From: Pyrenopolyporus hunteri
Lineage: Eukaryota; Ascomycota; Sordariomycetes; Xylariales; Hypoxylaceae
NCBI GenBank assembly: GCA_902806595.1
Contig: CADCXC010000005.1
Location: forward strand, 372,001 to 436,000
Reading direction: 5' to 3'
Length of the DNA stretch: 64,000 nucleotides
Position 1 is the stretch's first letter. Each line of letters opens with the position of its first letter. The translations under genes were made by a program, and so were the position numbers. Positions 11,132 through 22,765 of the stretch are shown piece after piece. A model generated the notes under the pieces. The model was not told where the DNA came from and did not search any database. It saw only the letters and a program-made list of their open reading frames with translations.

Positions 11132-11964
11132 AAGTCACTTGACGCTGGACGATCCAAGCACTTTTTGCGCCAGCTCCCAGCAGCTCCCAGCATAGTACTG
11201 CACGAGACCTGGCACATGATCTCCCCGTAAGTCGCTTTTCCCATTTCCATGTCCGTTTCCTTTCCCATTCGCATCGCTGCCGCCGCCATCGTTATCACCG
11301 TCTCCATCGTCACCACGATCATCATCACATTCCATTGCGCAACGCGATTAGGTCTCTGGCGCACACCACGCCACCCTCCACCATTGTCGCTCCGCCAGAT
11401 TAATGCGAAAATTTTCGCGTCTGTCGTCGCGTTCCACCGTCTCGTCGCCAGCGGCTTTGTTCAATCATCCCGTCCCGTGAAGTGAACAGTATCGCTTGTA
11501 CGTCCCTGTCTATGGACGACGCGGATTCTATTGAAAGTGAAATACGGCTTTCAAAGCGACTCCATTCATCTACGGTCAACTTAGTCCCGAGGAGAAGTCT
11601 CCGTTATTTCTTGAAGTGTCATCTTCATCTGTCATCTTCATCTCGTTCACCTTTATCGTCTATGCCAAACCACCGCCCGCCTTGTCGTAGACTCCCTATG
11701 GTGAACTTCCTGCCGGACTATTACCTACCTACCTTGTACTGAGACATAATCAACTCCCCCCCCCCCCTCCAATCACTCTACCTCTACTAGTCAAATTTTG
11801 TGAAGACCGTGATCACCGGGTTTGTTGAACAGCTAGATGAATGAACAAGTGACGACAACGATGCAACTCTAATCTTCAAGTTCAATGTCTATAGTATCGC
11901 GCGGAACTCACTGACATCAGCAGGTCTATCGGGACAACACGCTAGAGTCCAACACACGCACCTC

Positions 11965-11970
11965 ACGTGT
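11965..11970. promoter_or_regulatory. E-box CACGTG close to cbf1 start
   Basis: This CACGTG (context CTCACGTGTAC) lies 77 bases before the cbf1 ATG, so it is probably in the 5' leader or core promoter. It is a possible autoregulatory site; a chance occurrence cannot be excluded. Confidence 0.35.
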
Positions 11971-12047
11971 ACGGAACTTATCAGTGTTAAGGACCTGATT
12001 GTAGGTGCTGTCAACTCGACTACAGCTCTTCTTACAACTAAGTGACT

Positions 12048-13092
12048 ATGGAGTCCAACGGTTACTCTCATGCCGAGGCGCTCCTCGAGCCTCTCACCCA
12101 CATCAATCGAGAGCATCTAGCCGCAATGGCCGACGCTGCTGTCGCAGACCAGAATGACTATAACGGATCATCGCCGTCTAGCCCAAGTCAGAAGAGGAAG
12201 CGTGGCGCGCCAGATTCTTCTCCTGATATGCGGCGTAACAAGCGCGTTGCTCCTCCGGGAGCTCTTTCGGGCACTCCTGACGCAGCATATGTTGAGAGTG
12301 CTGTTGAAGCTGCGCAGGCAGCTGCTCAAGCAGCAACCAATGCCGATTTCTCTGCCCTTCAACAGGCTACGGTTGATCACCACGACACCTCCGACCATGC
12401 CAATGCCTCAAGCACTGCTGCTGCTGCCCTAGGTTCGATGTATCCTACCATCCACGTCCCTCAATCTACGGAGGAAACGTTTGCAGCCCAGGCCGCCGGA
12501 GAGGCAGAGCATCATCAAGAGTCGCCGTATGGCCATAATGACTTGCTTCACGCCGACGGCCTTCCCGATACGTCTACTGGCGGTCTTGGGCAACATACGC
12601 AGAACGGGGTCAGGCCACCTCAACAGTCCTACGTAGCCCCAACCAGTAAGCCAGCTGTGGGCTCGGAGGAGTGGCATAAGCTACGAAAGGATAACCACAA
12701 GGAGGGTTAGTTACACATATTTACCTATTATCGCATTTAGGAAGATGTATACTAATCTTGTCCTAGTCGAGCGTCGCCGTCGCGAAACCATCAACGAGGG
12801 TATCAATGAACTTGCTAAGATTGTACCTGGATGCGAGAAGAATAAAGGTTCCATCTTGCAACGCGCTGTCCTATTCATTACCCAGCTCAAGGAGAATGAG
12901 GCCCAAAACCTAGAGAAGTGGACGCTAGAGAAGCTGCTCACAGAACAAGCAATCCAAGAGCTCAGCGCCTCGAACGACAAGCTCAAGCAAGAATGCGAGA
13001 GAGTCTACCGAGAGCTGGCAATATGGAAGCAGGTGGCTCAGAACGCAGGGCTTCAGCCGCCTCAAGCCGCCCAGTCTAAAGAAGAGTCCTAA
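12048..13092 (+). CDS. cbf1: bHLH transcription factor Cbf1 (centromere-binding factor 1 family)
   Basis: This is a nuclear basic helix-loop-helix DNA-binding protein of the Cbf1 family, which binds CACGTG and in yeasts acts in sulfur metabolism, respiration and, in some species, ribosomal protein gene control. Exons are 12048-12705 and 12767-13092 with a 61-base intron (GTTAGT...CTAG; ATACTAAT branch) inside the basic region. The product is 327 aa. The N-terminal 200 residues are Ala/Gln/His-rich with a KRKR motif near residue 45 and lack other domains. The basic region carries the E-box triad H217, E221 and R225 (HKEVERRRR). Helix 1 is TINEGINELAKIVPG, followed by the loop and helix 2 SILQRAVLFITQL, and then a leucine-rich coiled coil (about 255-305). 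The ATG at 12048 is preferred to the upstream GTG. Confidence 0.93.
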
Positions 13093-16000
13093 TGAATTTA
13101 GTCTAGCCTTGGATAGGCTCGACGTTTTTCTATTACCTCTGGTTCACCCCTTCTATACCCACGACGACGCATCATGCGTCGCGATATCTATTATTCTTTC
13201 GATATCGGCCTCGACCTCGAGATGATTGTGTAAAGCAATCCCGCTGTTCCGCGCAGGTGCCTAACCATGGGCAACACGTAGATCGGCATTTTTAACGCAT
13301 ATTTTAAGGCGTTTCATCCACCAAGTCGGAGTGATGGCGGGCGTTGGGCCCAGGGGTTTGGGTTGGTAACAGGCCGGAAAGACTTTTTTTGAGGCACAGG
13401 CGTTGGCAGGAGACCTTAAACGTTTAATTCATCCCTAGTACGGGAACCCGACTAGAATCCCTCCCCAAGAATACAAGCCTTGGGCAATGTGTGAAATATA
13501 TTTATTTCTACCACAAGTCTGACCGCTGACGTCTTGCCAAGTCGTGCCGTGCATCTAGACGTCGCATTATGCATATGCGGGCTGCCCACGGGTTTCTCGT
13601 GAGAGGCGCGGGCGCCTACCTTAGACGAACCTCTCGCAATCGCTGCCACACGACGCAAGGCAAGAGCAAGGAGACGAGGCCTCGGCGGAACCGTTCAGTC
13701 GGTCTTGAATAGCGGCACGACTAAGTACGGTATCAACCTGGGTGCACAGTCCGTAAACTACCTCTATACAAGTCTGTAGTCGCCAAACCTATGATCAACC
13801 TCATGTGAGATTCTGTAGACGCATCCCCACGGCCCGCCAGGTGACCTAGCGAAGGACATCTGCGATCATGCAGCCTAGTTGGCCAAGAGAGGCCCAGGCT
13901 GGTAATCTAAGCAACCGAGGTTGTTAGGCGTGCAGTAGGAGTGATTGGTGCCAGATGTGCAAATATAATGCAAGACAGCTGCGGACCATACGTAGGGCGG
14001 CAGAGTGCCATGCTGCATTATATGTATTCTGTTTCGGGGATACACGCCCGATAGGTATGAATAGGTATATACGACGTAAGGTACAAACCTACCTACCTAG
14101 GTACTAGGTGAGGCAAGGCTTTGCCTCAGATTCTCCGAGTGTCTAGTTGTCTCGGCAAGGTACATATGGACTTACGTACCTAGCCGGGCGTTTGTGGAAG
14201 AACGGAAACGGCTAGATGTAAGCCATCGAGGCTTATAGGCACTGAAACCTCACTGACCAAATCATCAGATATTGGATAGGTATTAGGTAAGGTAGAACGA
14301 AGGTCTATCCGGAACACGGAAAGGGAGTCGTGCTTATATACCTAAATACCTAGGTAGGTACCTAGCTTCCGGCAGGGACTTTCGTTTGTATGCATCCGGG
14401 GCTGTCGGCGCTTTGGGGAAAAGTGAGCTATCAACTACCACGGCAGCAGGATGAATTTATCGGGAATCATAGTGACGTCCTTGGAAGCGAATATATCCTA
14501 CGTTAATATGAGAGATTCTTGGTTCCTCGCCGAGTTCGTACGTATATGTAATACAAAGGGGCGCTAATGATCGATGCGGCTTATGATGCCGATGATAGTG
14601 ATGCTTATTTCCCAAAGCGGATGTCAGTAGGATGGATGATTCCCTGCTATTAGGTACTTGGGGACTATACAAATTTAGTATCTGTATGTACCTCATACAA
14701 TATGTAGGTGGTAGTGCCGTAGTAATATAAGTGGATGAATAAAACTTTGCGTATTCTTTCAACAAGTTCAATAAGTCTCTCGTAAATTCACTCACCTATT
14801 CAGAGAGCAGAGAGAATTAAACGCAACCCTGAAACCCGGGGCACGTCAACATGAAAGTACGTACGTACGCGCAAAACATATTTAGCAGCCCTGGATATTT
14901 TCTAATTCGAAATCGGCTGAAGCCTCGAAACCCTGGGAATGCCCGTTCGCCTCGCTGTTGCGGAGCTAGCCAATGAAGCCGCCTGTGTTACACCAGGATG
15001 AATGGTTTTAGCTCCGAGAGCCTCTCGGGTTTTCGTTTCCTCGGCTTTTGCCTTGCCCGTTTACCAGAAAAATGGCTCTTTTAGTATACATGTATGTAAA
15101 TTTTTTTTTTTTTTCCTCATCGATATTCATCGCCACTGCACGTACGTGGAGTCCGCGCCTAAAGAGGTACATTAGCTTGAAGGGTCTTGCGAGTAATGCA
15201 CGGATGTACCTGCTAAAGCACATGCTCGAACGATAGGTATATGTACCCGGGAAGGACGCTAACGGATTAGATTCGCTTCTAGGCTGCCTAGGAACCCCCC
15301 ACTTGAGGATCGTCTTTTTACGCGTTACATAGAGTTTGCATATTTGGTGGGATGTGTTCCTGTAGAAATGGCTGACTGGGAAGTACCGTCAAGTACAATA
15401 CAAATGGTACGAATCATAATACAATACGAAGCGGTACTCCCAATACCATAGTATAGGTAGGTATACTTGTAGCGTTGAGTACATGTAGCACGGGCGGTGC
15501 TTTGCACATACATGTACAATACATGTATACGGGCACAACAGACGCACACAGTTTCTTTTTCATTATTCATCCACCACGCCGCGATTTCCTCAGGGCCGCC
15601 TGCATTTTCTTTCACTGCCCTCCTCTTTTTTCTTCCCTCAGACTCCCACTTCCCTTTTTTCTTCCTAAAAACATTCCCAAACTCCTCTCTCTCTCTTCTT
15701 TTCATCCTTCCCAACAACAACAACAATCGCCACCACCATAATTAAGAAGCCCAATTCGCACCGGAAGGCGTCTGCAACTCTACTCATTACTTGATTAGCA
15801 GGATTAAATCCGGGGCAGCCGCTGCTTTTCTCCTGTTCCTCCTTCTAGGCTTTTAACGCCGATATTCACAGAGAATCAGTCGACTTCTCCTTTCTACACA
15901 ACTCCCCTAACAAAACAACACAACACAACACAACTCACGCACACGCAGACCTACGCTACAGGCGGACCAGATCGGCCTCTGGAAATCAAAAACCCAACGG

Positions 16001-16493
16001 GATTCAAGGTCTGCTTCTTGCTTGCCGTCTCGAATCCCCTCCCCCGAACCAAAATAGACACCCTACACATAAAAGGGTACAGGGCACACTGTTGTTTATG
16101 TATCAGCACGACAAGACCGCTGTGTTTAGACACCTACCCCCTCTCACGCTGCAGTCGTTTCGCATACCGCGAAAACCTTGTAGCCCTAACATCAGTTCCG
16201 TCGGTTGAAACTGAATCGTCATCGCATCGCCCGAGTTAATGCCTTCCAACGCTGGCAACTATCATCCAGTCTTCCCTATGTCCACTAGGAACAGTCCTCA
16301 CTATTGAGATCCTGGCTTGTCCAATCCCCTCCTGCCTCACTCGTCACCACCACCATCATCACCTACGAATGACTATCTAGTCCTCGTCAAGAATCACCAT
16401 ACCAAGGAATTCGATCCCGCCGACCGATTTTTAAGACCACAAACCGAGTCTCTCCGCTTCGTCAGCCTTATTTAGAACAACAATACCGCAAAA
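13093..16493. other. Intergenic, cbf1 to eIF5, including probable eIF5 leader
   Basis: This 3.4-kb stretch shows no recognisable coding region. CCTAGG palindromes occur at 14096-14101, 14349-14354 and 15287-15292. From about 15540 to 16490 the plus strand is C/T-rich, as expected for promoter and leader of the strongly expressed eIF5 gene, and includes two short weak-context upstream ORFs. Confidence 0.55.
16239..16307 (+). other. Upstream ORF in probable eIF5 leader (22 codons)
   Basis: The ATG at 16239 (context GTTAATGC: T at -3, C at +4, so weak) opens 22 codons and stops at TGA 16305-16307, 187 bases before the eIF5 start. A second uORF of three codons lies at 16369-16380 (C at -3, A at +4). 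The transcript start is unknown, so inclusion in the mRNA is inference. Confidence 0.4.
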
Positions 16494-17858
16494 ATGGCGC
16501 TCGTCAACGTTCGTCGTGATGTTACCGATGCCTTCTATCGTTACAAGATGGAAAAGCTACAAACCAAGATTGAAGGCAAAGGCAATGGTATCAAGACTGT
16601 CGTCGTCAACTTGAGCAGCGTGGCTTCATCTCTTGCCCGCCCCGGGTCGTACGTCATCAAGTACTTCGGTTTTGAGCTTGGCGCTCAGACCAACATCGAT
16701 CCACCCGATGACCGTTGGATCATCAACGGCGCCCACGAGGCTTCCAAGCTGCAGGACCACCTTGATGGCTTCATCAACAAGTTCGTCCTCTGCAAGAAAT
16801 GCAAGAACCCCGAGACAGACGTCGTCATCAAGGACGGTCATATCCTCCTTGACTGCAAAGCTTGCGGCCAGCGCACCGATGTAGATCTCCGCCTGAAGCT
16901 CAGCGGCTTCATCCTGAAGAATCAGCCTAGGAAGGGCGGCAAGAAAGACAAGGCCGAACGTAAGGCTGCCCGCAAGGCTAAGCAGCAAGCTCTGCAGAAC
17001 GGCAACAAAGAGAACGGTCAGGGAAGCGGCGGCGAGAATTCCGAGAATGGCTCCAACGGGACTGGTGACAAGAACGACGACGAGGAGGATGCTGGTAGCG
17101 ACGACGAGTTCACTCGCAAGATCAACGCGGACGCCCAAGTTATCGAAGCCCCCGCCATCAAAGATGACGACTGGGCCGTCGACATGTCCGAGAAGGCCGT
17201 CAAGGCTCGTCAGAGCCAGCTCCCCAGCGAGTTTCGTCAGAAGCTCGTCCTCGGTGGTGCCGAGGACGAAGACGAAGAGGGAGAGGGCGGTGGTCACACC
17301 GTCTACGACACCCTGGGTGACTGGATTCAGGGAGAAGCTGCTAAGGCTGGTAGCATTAACAAGGTTGATGACATTCAAGTTTACGTGAAAGCTAAAGAGC
17401 TTGGAATCGAGAATAAGCACAAGACCGTCCTGGTCTTGGTCCAGACTCTCTTCGATGAGAACATCATCACTCAGATCCCCAAGCGAGCCGCGATGCTCAA
17501 GCAGGTATGTTTGACAAACCCTTCGACTATAATTCACCTTAAATCGAGCATCTTACTAATTATTTCTTAGATGATCACGTCGGAACGTCACGAGAGGGCC
17601 CTGCTGGGTGGCATCGAGCGCCTCCTAGCTGCCCAGGGCAAGGAACACCCCGAGCTGTTGACTAGTGACAAGATTGTTAAGATCCTTCATCAGCTCTATG
17701 ACAAGGATCTTGTCAACGAGGAGGTGATCCAGAAGTGGGGAACCAAGGCGAGCAAGAAATACGTGGATCTCTCTACTTCCAAGAAGATCCGCCGCGCTGC
17801 CGAGCCGTTCCTCAAGTGGTTGGAGGAGGCCGAGGAGGGTTCGTCCGACGAGGAGTAA
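16494..17858 (+). CDS. tif5: Translation initiation factor eIF5 (Tif5), GTPase activator of eIF2
   Basis: eIF5 stimulates GTP hydrolysis by eIF2 on the scanning 43S complex and tightens start-codon choice. Exons are 16494-17504 and 17571-17858; the 66-base intron (GTATGT...TTAG with TTACTAAT) is followed directly by an in-frame ATG, which could mislead a start caller. The product is 432 aa. The N-terminal domain has the arginine of the YRYK motif (R16, equivalent to the catalytic Arg15 of yeast eIF5), a basic surface and a Zn ribbon with C100, C103, C121 and C124. A Lys/Ala/Asn/Gly linker and an acidic linker follow. The C-terminal W2/HEAT domain occupies about 270-425, ending in aromatic/acidic residues [16 protein letters not shown]. 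The main ATG context (AAAAATGG) is strong. Confidence 0.97.
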
Positions 17859-19261
17859 GATGGCTAGACAGTGGCTCTCCGGCATCTAAACGATCTTTAT
17901 GTTTTGCCGTGGTTCAAGAGGATATCATTAAGTTTGTTGATTTTTGATTCCGCACTGTGTTTTCATTACTAAACTACACTACTCTCGAGTCTGTCTCCCT
18001 TCATATTCATTTTTCATTACCCTTCGCCAAAAGTTTTGCGCTGGTGTAACTTTCTCGGCTTCTTTTAACCGCATTAGAGAGAGGAAAAGGAGGCACCGGC
18101 ATCCCATCCCATCCAAAAAAAGAAGGAGAGGACGGCAAAACAAACAGTTTAGGTACTTACCGCTCTCTCACGCGGTTTATTGTTCTTAGTTTGCTTCGCA
18201 CTTGATCAATGGCAACAATTCCACTCGCCACAGTTATTGTTTACGTGAAGGTTCGCCTCGTAGATTATCCATGTTATGTGTGTGAATGAGTAAAGGTGAA
18301 GTTGGGCGTAATAAGAATATTCAATTTCTTCCACGCCTGCCGAGGTACCGATATCCCTAGATCCCTACCTAGGTATATACATAAGTTCCGGTACGTGAAT
18401 CGTATTCACACCGGATACCACCTCTCCTCCGTCCTCCCTAGGTACCTCGGTAGGTACATGTATCACTCGCCGACTCATCGGTAACTGCAAGACCCTAGAC
18501 CAAGACTCTTTCTCTTTTTTATTCATAATCGCCGACTATGCACATAGACTATATAATATAAATAGTCAATGCTATAAGGTAAATCGATAGTTACCTATGC
18601 ACGTGCAACCGTGTATACGTAATTCCTAAGAAGAAGTCTCGGATCTGGTCTGAGTCCATGAGTCTTGTGATTGAGGATTGCTAACGATCCATGTACCGCA
18701 ATGTTTTTGTAAAAAGACAGAAAAAAAAAACCAAAAAAACAAGTAGCTACCGAGTCAGCTCTCCCCCTTCTTCGCACCTCCCTCTCGACCCCCGACGTCC
18801 GACTTCCGACGTCCGAATTCTAGCTCCGCTCCTCTCCTCTCCTCCCCGATGGCAAGCACAAGGAGCAGTGGACGCGCCTTCCATCCGAACGATCTGTTTG
18901 CCCGGTTGCTCGGTCGGCCGCTTAGTTTGTTTGCCGAGCGCTGGTGCGGCAGGAACGAAAAGGTCATAGCGGCGGGCAGAAATAGCGCAATAGCGTAAGT
19001 ACCTCTGGTAGGAGCGTAGCGGCAACACCCACCAAATCTCATTCTCGGACTTTGCTTCGTCCCCACCAGTTTTAGTTGAGCCCAAGCTCGCGGTTTCTAG
19101 AACGCAAGCTCAACAAAGCAACCGAATCGCCAACGCAGCAACAATGGTAAAGAACGAATAACTAAAACACAGGTCGCGAGGAGGAAGAACAAGGGGGTAA
19201 AAAGGAACGGGCCTTCTCAATTCCCGAACCCGAAACGTTGGAAGGAGAAATCGGACAAGTT
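17859..19261. other. Intergenic, convergent eIF5 / unknown disordered protein gene
   Basis: This 1.4-kb stretch lies between convergent genes. Two CCTAGG palindromes (18368-18373 and 18437-18442) and A-runs near 18720 are the only structure seen. ORFs here are without recognisable similarity. Confidence 0.55.
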
Positions 19262-21988
19262 CTACCATTGCGCGGATTGCTCGCCTCCTGCGTTACCATA
19301 CCCCTCGCCATTACCATTGTCCTTATCCTTGTCATCGTCATCGAAGGCGCCGCCAGAGCTCTGGGCCGCTCCTGTGTCTCCCCAGGCGCCCCATCCACCG
19401 CTCGAGTCCTGCTTGGGGGAGGAGAAGCTCTTGCTACTGCCGTTTCCGCCGTTTCCATTCCATTTTCCACTACCCTTGCCCCTGTTACCTGTTTTGCCAT
19501 TGCTGCTTCCACTGCCATCAGGGTTCACGTTTCCGCCATCTCCGCCATTTCCACTCTTCCTGCCCTCATTATTCGGAGAACCAAGTTTAGATCCGTTCCC
19601 GCCCGCATTGCCCGGGGGAGTTCCGCGTTTGGATCCGTGCTGCGATCCACTCCAGCCAACATTATCCGGGCTTGCCCGAAGTGTCGTTGGACCAGACTCT
19701 TCCGTTAGTGGCGTGCTGACCCAACCACCGGGCACAGACTTCTTCGGCTGGGGCGAATTCTTGGAGCCGCTGTCCGATTTCTTGTCCATATCGTCGCCGT
19801 TTTTGTTGCTGTTGTCGTTCGTACCGTCATTCCATGTGTTGTTGGCGCTGTCATTGCTTCCATCGCGCTTGGGAGAACCGCCGTTGCCTCCGTTTGGGCC
19901 GGGAGACGTCACTTTGCCCCATTCCATGGGTTCTCCATCGTCCGTCTTCGGGTCGAAAGCACTCGCAGCGCCCGCGCCCCATTCATTATCGTTATTCCCG
20001 CCCCACGAGTCAACGCCAGTAGCCGTGTTATTATTATCATCACCCCAGCCGTTCTTCTGGTTCGCAGTATCGGTAGTAGCATCACGAGTATCGCCGTTCC
20101 GGCTTCCGGTTCGGTAAGGGAAAACGTTTTCATTACTAGTTTCCCGGCTCCAATAATCTGACCTAGATTTTTGTGCACCCTTATCTTTGACCATCATCTT
20201 GTCGAGTTTGTGAAGCAGGCTGTCCTGCCTATCTTCGTTGGCGGCCTTGCCACCATTCCCACTTCCCTTCCTAGATCCCGAACTCTTTCGGGAGCCCTGG
20301 ACACTCTGAGTGCCCCAGGACTCTCTCCTAGCTCCTTTGCTGCCCTTGGTCTTCGGGGAATCGTAACCTTCCACGGTCGGAATGACGTTCGACCGCCCGC
20401 CGCGATCGCTGGTCTTCAGTGTCGTCTGGGCCGGCTTCGCGGGCGTCAGCGTTGGTGTGTCGTGTCGCTTATTAGTCTGTTCGTGTGCTATCTGATCACG
20501 ATCCGTCGCCGACTTGGATCCCCGAGGCGCTTCCTCAGGGGGGTTGCCCACAGGCACAGTACCGTATCCCTGGAACCACTGATTTTCTGCAGGCGCTGCA
20601 GGAGACGTAGCGGGAGACTGCTGATACAGTGGTTGAGGTCCTGAAGGTTGTTGATTTGGCGGTTGAGAAGGTACCTGAGATTGCTGATATGGCAATGGAA
20701 AAGGTGCAGGCTGCGCGCCAGGGAAGACCGGAAACCCATTATACCACGGACTCTGGGCCGGTGGCTGCGGCATGTTCGTGGGTAAATTCGGATTCGGATG
20801 GCCGTAGACCTTGTTGGGGTATATCGCCCCATACGGGTTACCGTAATTCGGCCCGTGATATACGCGCATAACGCCGTTCACGCTATCAAAGAAAGCATTG
20901 GGTCGAGGGTCATTGGGTACCTCGACAGCATGCTCAACTTGTAGCACACGAGAATGAACTGGCATGAGGAAGTTTCCTTGGCGGTTCTGAACCGGATAAC
21001 CCGGTGGCACCCTTGGCGCTTTCTCCCTGACAAATCGCAAGGCCTTCTTGTACTGACGTCGCTCCTTGTCGCCGGATATATGTTCTTCTCTGGGGCTCTC
21101 ATCATCCGTCTTACTCTCCCGTTTATGGCTATCCTCTCTTTCGCCTTGCTTCTTCGCATTCTCCCTGTTCGACTTGGTCTGCTTCACAGGCTTGCCTTTC
21201 TCGGCCGCGCTGTTCTGCCTGGCCTCTTCGCTCTTGGCCCTTTTCTTTGCCTTCTTTTTCTGGGCTTTCTTCTCGGGCTCGGATGCGGTCTCATCTTCAC
21301 TTTCACCCTCGGTGTCCTCCTCGGTCCCTATCTCGGTAGCGTCGCTCGCCTCCGATTCGCTATCAGACTCCTCTTTGGTTTTCTTAACCCTCGACTTGCT
21401 TTTCTTCTTGTTATTGACCGCCTTGTGCTTAGGTGTCTCCGCCCCTTTCGCCTTCTTCGATTTATGCCTAGCATGGACGGCGGCCGCGGTGAGCTCGCTA
21501 TCGTTCGCTGAGGGATGAACCTCTTGCTTGCTTCTCGCTTTGGTTTGTTTCGTCTTCCTCCATTTTTTCCGTGCTGCAATACAGTTGGTGCAGGGACAGT
21601 CCAGAACCAGATCTTCGTCTGTATCCGCCTCATCCTCGCTGGTGCCCACTTCCGCTATCGTGCTCCTGATGTCTATATCCGGGCCGAATGGAGGCTGGGC
21701 CTGGGTTTGAATGGGGACATGAATCGGGGTATGAGCTGGGATTTGAACGGAGGTTTGAATGGGGGTTTCCTCAGCTTTAAGTCGATGAGTATCCTCCTTG
21801 AACCGAACTTTCTTGCCCTTTTTCGAACCTCGGCGTCCGGTTCTGGGGTAGGTGACCTTCAGGGTGTCGGTTTCGGACTCATCGTCGGTTTCAAGCTCCA
21901 CTGCGAAGACAGGACGAGATTTCCTGACCGGCTCTCGCGGGACCACATTCTGACCTACCACCCACTCCATGAACGAGTTGGGAGGCAT
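19262..21988 (-). CDS. Large disordered protein of unknown function (about 908 aa)
   Basis: A single long frame is present; the start chosen is the first ATG (MPPNSFMEWVVGQN). The frame stays open about 120 bases further upstream with coding-like residues but no ATG, so a short first exon may be missing. The protein is nearly all low complexity: an acidic N-terminus with KKGKKVRFKED (about 56-66, containing a KVRF match to the PP1-docking RVxF consensus), a CPCTNC motif (131-136), a Lys/Glu/Ser-rich charged block (about 140-320), a short folded-looking segment containing EHAVEVPNDPRPNAFFDSVNGVMRV split over residues 340-380, a Pro/Gln/Tyr-rich stretch (about 385-490), and a Gly/Asn/Ser-rich tail with Trp repeats. 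I recognise no family. The gene is real by length and composition, but the function is unknown. Confidence 0.78.
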   Translation of the reverse strand: MPPNSFMEWVVGQNVVPREPVRKSRPVFAVELETDDESETDTLKVTYPRTGRRGSKKGKKVRFKEDTHRLKAEETPIQTSVQIPAHTPIHVPIQTQAQPPFGPDIDIRSTIAEVGTSEDEADTDEDLVLDCPCTNCIAARKKWRKTKQTKARSKQEVHPSANDSELTAAAVHARHKSKKAKGAETPKHKAVNNKKKSKSRVKKTKEESDSESEASDATEIGTEEDTEGESEDETASEPEKKAQKKKAKKRAKSEEARQNSAAEKGKPVKQTKSNRENAKKQGEREDSHKRESKTDDESPREEHISGDKERRQYKKALRFVREKAPRVPPGYPVQNRQGNFLMPVHSRVLQVEHAVEVPNDPRPNAFFDSVNGVMRVYHGPNYGNPYGAIYPNKVYGHPNPNLPTNMPQPPAQSPWYNGFPVFPGAQPAPFPLPYQQSQVPSQPPNQQPSGPQPLYQQSPATSPAAPAENQWFQGYGTVPVGNPPEEAPRGSKSATDRDQIAHEQTNKRHDTPTLTPAKPAQTTLKTSDRGGRSNVIPTVEGYDSPKTKGSKGARRESWGTQSVQGSRKSSGSRKGSGNGGKAANEDRQDSLLHKLDKMMVKDKGAQKSRSDYWSRETSNENVFPYRTGSRNGDTRDATTDTANQKNGWGDDNNNTATGVDSWGGNNDNEWGAGAASAFDPKTDDGEPMEWGKVTSPGPNGGNGGSPKRDGSNDSANNTWNDGTNDNSNKNGDDMDKKSDSGSKNSPQPKKSVPGGWVSTPLTEESGPTTLRASPDNVGWSGSQHGSKRGTPPGNAGGNGSKLGSPNNEGRKSGNGGDGGNVNPDGSGSSNGKTGNRGKGSGKWNGNGGNGSSKSFSSPKQDSSGGWGAWGDTGAAQSSGGAFDDDDKDKDNGNGEGYGNAGGEQSAQW

Positions 21989-22765
21989 GATGTCAGGCAG
22001 GGCAGGGTTGTCCTGGTTAGACTTGATGAAACCTGGCGTTGGGGACTTCTTGATATGAAGACAGCGAAAATTCGGGGGTATCACCGGGTGCCAAATCGGT
22101 ACAGGTGATGGTCAATGTACGATTGGATATTAAAAAATGATGAGAAATGATCGTGGGATTGATCGGGGGTGGGAAGAAAAGATGTAGAGGTTCCCGAAGT
22201 AGGGCGCGAGAATGTTTTTATAGTTGTAGTTGTAATTGTAGTCGCCGTCGCCGACGTGAAGGAACTGACTGTCTAGAAATTGAAGTAAATTGATTGGGAA
22301 TTGAATACAGGTTGGTATTCATGAAGAAGTAAGGTGAACGGGTAAGGGAATCGGTAGGGACTCTGAAAAAAGATTGATGGAAGAATATCGATGAGGGAGT
22401 ATCGAGGAAAGAATATCGAGGTCTGGGGTTTGGCGAGTCCGAGTCGCAGTTACTTGAGCGACGACTTGCTCTAGTGATGACATTGAATGGAAGGTGCTCC
22501 CCTCCTACAAGCGCTGGGTTGCTCTTCGCCTCTCAATACCTCACCTATGGCAACAGCATTTGCGTACCTAATACGTCGATAGATACGTGAGTACGGTACT
22601 TTAATAAGTAAATAGATAGGTAGATAATTCATTATCCGATTACATTCACCGGGCAGCCCTAAAAGTTGAGATGGAAATGATCAATACATACATGTGCGCC
22701 GTAAAGTACCTTAAAGACCCAGGTAAATAGCTACCTGGTAGACAAGTTGCTCGACTCATTCGGAA
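21989..22765. promoter_or_regulatory. Upstream region of the disordered-protein gene
   Basis: This 0.8-kb stretch lies between two minus-strand genes, so it holds the promoter of the 19262-21988 gene and the 3' end of the CoA kinase gene. No other feature was seen. Confidence 0.5.

Larger units (their letters stand above)
8366..12047. promoter_or_regulatory. Long divergent intergenic region, fyv10 / cbf1
   Basis: This 3.7-kb region has no recognisable gene. It holds a CTACAC-type minisatellite (9671-9688), a GTG repeat (10528-10546), a CCTAGG palindrome (10234-10239), a C-run (11756-11767) and a C/T-rich stretch (11230-11760) that looks like the cbf1 leader. A 245-codon minus-strand ORF (10247-10984) is low-complexity (Pro/Ser/Arg) and is judged spurious. 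Two CACGTG sites lie close to cbf1. Confidence 0.55.

Noticed and set aside
16626..17537. 303-codon minus-strand ORF over eIF5
   Set aside because: It is antisense to an unmistakable eIF5 coding sequence and rich in Leu/Val/Asp, as expected from mirrored codons.
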